37,055 bases of DNA. Source: Paraburkholderia podalyriae (GTDB lineage Bacteria; Pseudomonadota; Gammaproteobacteria; Burkholderiales; Burkholderiaceae). This document shows, in pieces, positions 33,120 to 37,055 of the stretch; the stretch's first letter is position 1, and every line of letters begins with the position of its first letter. A program made the translations under genes and the position numbers. Below the pieces are notes generated by a model, which saw only the letters and a list, made by a program, of their open reading frames with translations, made no database searches and was not told the DNA's origin. The stretch is taken from assembly GCF_014397785.1 (NCBI RefSeq), contig NZ_VZQQ01000058.1:1-37055 (forward strand), read 5' to 3'.

Positions 33120-34454
33120 ATGCCGGAAAACACAGATGGACTGACACGGGTGCCGGACAACCGATACCAGTCCGGATTTGGCAACGAGTTCGCCACCGAA
33201 GCCTTGCCGGGCGTGCTGCCCGTGGGCCGGAACTCGCCGCAGCAGGTCGAAAGAGGGCTGTATGCCGAGCAGTTGTCGGGCACCGCGTTCACCGCGCCGC
33301 GTGCACACAACCGCCGTTCGTGGCTCTACCGGATTCGTCCGGCCGCCGTTCACAAGCCGTTCACGCGGCTGTCGAACGACCGGCTGGTTGGCGACTTTTC
33401 GACGGTGCCGACGACGCCGCCCAACCAGTTGCGTTGGGACCCGCTGCCGATGCCCGATGGTCCGGTGGACTTCGTCGATTCGCTGGTGACGATGGCGGGC
33501 AATGGATCGGTGGCGTCGATGAGCGGCTGCGCGATTCATCTGTACGCAGCCACCGCATCGATGCATGAGCGCTTCTTCTATTCCGCCGACGGCGAATTCC
33601 TGATCGTGCCGCAGCAAGGCCGCCTGACGATTGCGACCGAACTGGGCGTACTCGATGTCGAGCCGTTCGAGATTGCGGTGATTCCGCGCGGCGTACGTTT
33701 TTCGGTTGCGCTGCCGGATGGCGAGGCGCGCGGCTACGTATGCGAAAACTTCGGCGCGTTGCTCGCGCTGCCGGACCTGGGACCGATAGGCTCCAACGGC
33801 CTCGCGAATCCGCGCGACTTCCTGACGCCTCATGCGGCTTTCGAAGATCGCGAAGGCCGGTTCGAACTGGTCGCCAAATTCGACGGTCATCTGTGGCGCG
33901 CGGATATCGGGCATTCGCCGCTCGATGTGGTGGCGTGGCATGGCAACTATGCGCCGTACAAATACGATTTGCGGCACTTCAATACGATCGGCTCGATCAG
34001 CTACGACCATCCCGATCCGTCCATCTTCCTCGTGCTGCAATCGCCGAGCGATACGGAAGGCGTGCACTCGCTCGAGTTCGTGATTTTCCCGCCGCGCTGG
34101 CTGGTCGCGGAAGATACGTTCCGCCCACCCTGGTTCCATCGCAATGTCGCAAGCGAGTTCATGGGACTCGTGCACGGCGCGTACGACGCAAAGGAAGAAG
34201 GCTTCGTGCCGGGCGGTGCGAGTCTGCATAACTGCATGTCCGGGCATGGGCCGGATGCGGAGACGTTCCGCAAAGCATCGGCATCGGACACGACCCAACC
34301 GCATAAGGTGGACAACACGCTCGCATTCATGTTCGAGACGCCGCGCGTGATTCGCCCGACTGCGTTCGCACTGGAAACCTCGCAATTGCAGGCCGAGTAT
34401 TTCGAATGCTGGCAAGGTCTGCGGAAAAACTTCAAGCTGGAGACGCAAGCATGA
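33120..34454 (+). CDS. hmgA: Homogentisate 1,2-dioxygenase
   Basis: HmgA opens the ring of homogentisate to give maleylacetoacetate, using Fe(II) and O2. The 444-residue protein starts with the typical YQSGFGNEFATEALPG. The iron ligands are His340 (PPWFHRN), Glu346 (ASEFMGL) and His376 (MSGHGPD), spaced as in human HGD (335, 341, 371). Length and order are normal. GGAGAAG precedes the ATG, 30 bases after the small partner gene, and the stop overlaps the fahA start. It is the central step of tyrosine, phenylalanine and hydroxyphenylacetate breakdown. Confidence 0.97.
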   Translation: MPENTDGLTRVPDNRYQSGFGNEFATEALPGVLPVGRNSPQQVERGLYAEQLSGTAFTAPRAHNRRSWLYRIRPAAVHKPFTRLSNDRLVGDFSTVPTTPPNQLRWDPLPMPDGPVDFVDSLVTMAGNGSVASMSGCAIHLYAATASMHERFFYSADGEFLIVPQQGRLTIATELGVLDVEPFEIAVIPRGVRFSVALPDGEARGYVCENFGALLALPDLGPIGSNGLANPRDFLTPHAAFEDREGRFELVAKFDGHLWRADIGHSPLDVVAWHGNYAPYKYDLRHFNTIGSISYDHPDPSIFLVLQSPSDTEGVHSLEFVIFPPRWLVAEDTFRPPWFHRNVASEFMGLVHGAYDAKEEGFVPGGASLHNCMSGHGPDAETFRKASASDTTQPHKVDNTLAFMFETPRVIRPTAFALETSQLQAEYFECWQGLRKNFKLETQA

Positions 34455-35758
34455 CGAATCCCACTTCGATGACGTGGCAAGTGGCCAACGATCCGCGCCG
34501 TAAAAGCTGGGTCGAATCTGCAAACGATCCAGCCAGCGACTTTCCGATCCAGAACCTGCCGTTCGGCGTCTTCAGTGACAGCAACAATGCGACGCCGCGT
34601 GTCGGTGTCGCGATTGGCGATCGCATCGTCGATCTCGCCGCGCTTGCGGATAACGGGCTGCTGACACCGGGCCGTGACGTGTTCGCGTGTGCGTCGCTGA
34701 ACCGCTTTATCGCGCCCGGACAGGCGCAGTGGCGCGCAGTGCGCGCGCAGCTGTCGTCGCTGCTCGATGCGAACACGGCCTCGTTGCGCGACGACGCTTC
34801 GCTGCGCGAGAAGGCGCTGGTCGCGCAAGCCGATGCCCGGATGCATCTGCCCGTCGAGATTCCGGGCTATACAGATTTCTATTCGTCGAAGGAACATGCG
34901 ACCAACGTCGGCTCGATGTTCCGCGATCCGAAGAACGCCCTTCTGCCTAACTGGCTCGAAATCCCGATTGGTTATAACGGCCGCGCGTCGTCGGTGGTCG
35001 TCAGCGAAACGCCCGTCAGGCGACCCAACGGCCAGATCAAGACGCCCGACAGCGATCGCCCGATTTACAGCGCGTGCCGCAAGCTCGATATCGAACTGGA
35101 GACGGGTTTTATCGTCGGCACGAATACGACGCTCGGCGAGCCGGTTGCGTGCGAACAGGCTGAGGCGCATATCTTCGGCATGGTGCTGCTCAACGACTGG
35201 AGCGCCCGCGACATCCAGCAGTGGGAATACGTGCCGCTCGGACCGTTCAATTCGAAAGGCTTTGCCACCACGATTTCGCCGTGGATCGTGACGCTCGACG
35301 CGCTCGACCCATTCCGCTGCGCACAGCCGGAACAGTCGCCGCAGCCGCTACCGTATCTGCGTCACGCGGGAAGACACGGCTTCGATATTCAACTTGAAGT
35401 CGATCTGCACGGCGCGGGCGAACGCGAGACGTCTACGATTTGCCGCACCAACTTCAAATACATGTACTGGACGATGGCGCAGCAACTCGCGCATCACACC
35501 GCTTCCGGCTGCAACGTTCGGGTCGGCGACCTGATGGGCTCGGGAACGATCAGCGGCGCGACGCCGGATTCGTGCGGCTCGCTGCTGGAATCGACGTGGA
35601 ACGACCAGCGCCCGCTCGCGCTGCCTTCCGGCAACACGCGCGCGTTCCTCCAGGACGGCGACGAAGTGGCGATACGCGGATGGTGCCAGGGCGACGGCTA
35701 TCGCGTCGGCTTCGGCACATGTTCTGGGAAGATCCTGCCCGCGCCGGAGCTTGCATGA
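34451..35758 (+). CDS. fahA: Fumarylacetoacetase
   Basis: This enzyme splits fumarylacetoacetate into fumarate and acetoacetate. The 435-residue protein has the Asp142/His149 pair in YTDFYSSKEHA (human Asp126/His133), the metal-binding ELE near 216, LLNDWSARDIQQWEYVPLG near 245, and FNSKGFATTISPW with the conserved lysine. The ATG at 34451 overlaps the hmgA stop (ATGA); an in-frame extension inside hmgA is rejected. The stop likewise overlaps the maiA start. Called hmgB in some genomes. Confidence 0.96.
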   Translation: MTNPTSMTWQVANDPRRKSWVESANDPASDFPIQNLPFGVFSDSNNATPRVGVAIGDRIVDLAALADNGLLTPGRDVFACASLNRFIAPGQAQWRAVRAQLSSLLDANTASLRDDASLREKALVAQADARMHLPVEIPGYTDFYSSKEHATNVGSMFRDPKNALLPNWLEIPIGYNGRASSVVVSETPVRRPNGQIKTPDSDRPIYSACRKLDIELETGFIVGTNTTLGEPVACEQAEAHIFGMVLLNDWSARDIQQWEYVPLGPFNSKGFATTISPWIVTLDALDPFRCAQPEQSPQPLPYLRHAGRHGFDIQLEVDLHGAGERETSTICRTNFKYMYWTMAQQLAHHTASGCNVRVGDLMGSGTISGATPDSCGSLLESTWNDQRPLALPSGNTRAFLQDGDEVAIRGWCQGDGYRVGFGTCSGKILPAPELA

Positions 35759-36439
35759 GCGATCCCACGCTGCATGGCTATTTCCGCAGCTCGGCGTCGT
35801 ATCGGGTGCGGATCGCGCTGGCGTTGAAAGCGATTCCGTTCGATCAGTCGCCGGTCCATCTGGTGCGCGACGGCGGCGAGCATCTGAAGCCCGCATATCG
35901 TGCGATCAATCCCGAGGGGGCTCGTACCGTCGCTGACGCATAGCGTTGGCGATCAGACGCATGTGCTCACGCAATCGCTTGCGATCATCGACTATCTGGA
36001 CGAGGTATATCCGGAGCCGCCGCTGTTGCCTCGCCTGGCGCTGGATCGCGCGTATGTGCGCTCCGTGGCGTTGCAGGTGGCGTGCGACATTCATCCGGTG
36101 AATAACCTGCGCGTGCTGAAGTATCTGAGCGGCACGCTCGGTATCACGGACGAGCAGAAGAGCGCGTGGTATCGGCACTGGATCGATCTTGGCTTCGCTT
36201 CGCTGGAGAAGCGGCTGTCGGTCGATCCGCGCGTCGGCACGCTCGTGTTCGGCGATACGCCGACGCTCGCCGACCTCTGCATCGTGCCGCAGGTCTGGAA
36301 CGCGCGGCGCTTCGACGTGCCGCTCGACGCCTATCCGACGATAGTCAGGATCGCCGGTCACGCGATGAGCCTTCCCGCTTTCGCAGCCGCCGAGCCGTCC
36401 ATGCAACCCGATGCGGAGCCGCCGCCCCGCTCCGCATAA
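35755..36439 (+). pseudogene. maiA: Maleylacetoacetate isomerase, frameshifted
   Basis: MaiA is a zeta-class glutathione transferase that isomerises maleylacetoacetate to fumarylacetoacetate. The first frame gives the glutathione-site start YFRSSASYRVRIALALK and runs to AINPEG. It then meets a stop at 35941-35943. The second frame, one base on, continues LVPSLTHSVGD, HVLTQSLAIIDYLDEVYPEP and a normal C-terminal domain to 36439. Removing one G from GGGGG at 35916-35920 restores NPEGLVPSL and a 227-residue protein. So there is a one-base insertion in a G-run: either a real mutation or a sequencing error. All other residues look well conserved. Start overlaps the fahA stop as ATGA. Confidence 0.9.
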
Positions 36440-36515
36440 CCCCGCGCCGCGCGTCGGCATCAGCCGCACTGCCGGTCGCGAAGTCAATTGCAGGGTCGAT
36501 CGCAGAGTCGCAAAG

Positions 36516-37055
36516 TCAGCCGCCGATCCAGCCAAAGCGCCACGACAGCCGGCGCGTCGCCGCGAGCAGTTTTTGCGCGGTCGCGCCGTCGAAACTGTGG
36601 TCGAAGCTGCCAGACGGTCCGATCAACGCGACCACGAGGGCAATGCTGCCGGTGTGATCGAATACGGGCGCCGCCAGCGTACCGATACCCGGCACCGGCG
36701 CATCGAGCGCGTTGTCGATGCCGTCTGCCATGACCTTCGTGCGTCGCGCCTGATAAGTGTGCGCCAACGACGGCGCGGCTTTTTTCGCAGATACCACCAC
36801 GTCGGCCGCATTCGCGCCCGCCAGCCGGATCGATTCCTGCGCCAGCAGGCCGATCAGCACGTCGTCGGAGAGGTACGCGGCAAACACCCGCCCGATCGCC
36901 GTATTCACGAGCGACATCACCGTTCCAACGTATCCGTCAGCGCATCCCGTCTTGAACGCACGTACGCGCGGTGCGAAGGTGTAGCCATCGTAACGACGGA
37001 GCAATGCGATGGAGAACACCGCGGGAGAGACTGTATCGACGGGCACGCGGCGGCC
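36516..37055 (-). CDS. IclR-family transcriptional regulator, C-terminal part (cut by window edge)
   Basis: About 180 residues of the effector-binding half are present: PRVRAFKTGCADGYVGTVMS, a NTAIGRVFAAYLSDD block, RTKVMADGIDNALDAPVPG and GIGTLAAPVFDHTG, then IALVVALIGPSG. These are typical of IclR C-terminal domains. The frame remains open to the window's right edge, so the N-terminal winged helix lies beyond it. The gene converges on maiA with 76 bases between. IclR proteins often control aromatic catabolism, making it a candidate regulator of the homogentisate cluster. Confidence 0.85.
   Translation of the reverse strand, partial: GRRVPVDTVSPAVFSIALLRRYDGYTFAPRVRAFKTGCADGYVGTVMSLVNTAIGRVFAAYLSDDVLIGLLAQESIRLAGANAADVVVSAKKAAPSLAHTYQARRTKVMADGIDNALDAPVPGIGTLAAPVFDHTGSIALVVALIGPSGSFDHSFDGATAQKLLAATRRLSWRFGWIGG

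Noticed and set aside
32772..34523. Long minus-strand open frame (583 codons)
   Set aside because: It lies opposite mhaB and hmgA. The product is rich in arginine and histidine without any domain, as expected for an antisense shadow.
34001..35170. Minus-strand open frame (389 codons)
   Set aside because: Shadow of hmgA and fahA, which carry intact active sites on the plus strand.
35911..35925. Programmed frameshift in maiA
   Set aside because: A five-G run alone lacks the stimulatory elements of known programmed sites, and maiA is not known to need one; a plain indel is simpler.
1..37055. CRISPR array, prophage or insertion sequence
   Set aside because: No regularly spaced repeats, transposase, integrase or phage structural genes were found on either strand.

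Overview
The window looks like a GC-rich betaproteobacterial genome, most likely Burkholderiaceae (Paraburkholderia or Caballeronia type). This rests on gene content and codon choice read by eye; no database was searched. No rRNA, tRNA, CRISPR array or intact mobile element was seen.

Right to left on the minus strand from 18020 to 921 runs a block of 14 tightly packed genes that looks like one operon. Its first half (18020 to 10230) encodes an aldehyde dehydrogenase, a HAD hydrolase, two class-III aminotransferases, two short-chain dehydrogenases and a Tm-1-like/UPF0261 protein. These are joined by 4-base stop/start overlaps and one 2-base gap. Its second half (10195 to 921) encodes a dimethylglycine-dehydrogenase-like flavoprotein, a trimethylamine-dehydrogenase-like Fe-S flavoprotein, PurU, FolD, EtfB, EtfA and a stand-alone GcvT-like protein, with gaps of 14 to 54 bases. 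Together they read as a pathway that strips methyl groups from an N-methylated compound onto tetrahydrofolate or as formaldehyde. Electrons would leave through ETF, C1 units through FolD/PurU as formate, and the freed amine would be processed by transamination and aldehyde oxidation. The substrate is not evident.

Upstream on the same strand lie a small soluble PAS/methyl-accepting receptor (18856-18104) and an envelope set (25578-18896): DUF1329, DUF1302, an RND/MMPL transporter and a YCF48-like periplasmic protein. Such sets accompany breakdown of hydrophobic compounds. A further unit (28204-26032) holds an APC-family permease overlapping a LuxR-type regulator, closed by a strong terminator. 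A small orphan gene and a TetR regulator (28874-29955, plus strand) follow.

From 29956 to 31161 is a decayed stretch with a short-chain-dehydrogenase pseudogene carrying four single-base insertions. To its right is a plus-strand homogentisate cluster (31162-36439): a flavin monooxygenase and small partner resembling MhaAB, hmgA, fahA and a frameshifted maiA. The end of an IclR-type regulator runs off the right edge. An orphan gene (41-598) and about 320 bases without a firm gene lie at the left edge.
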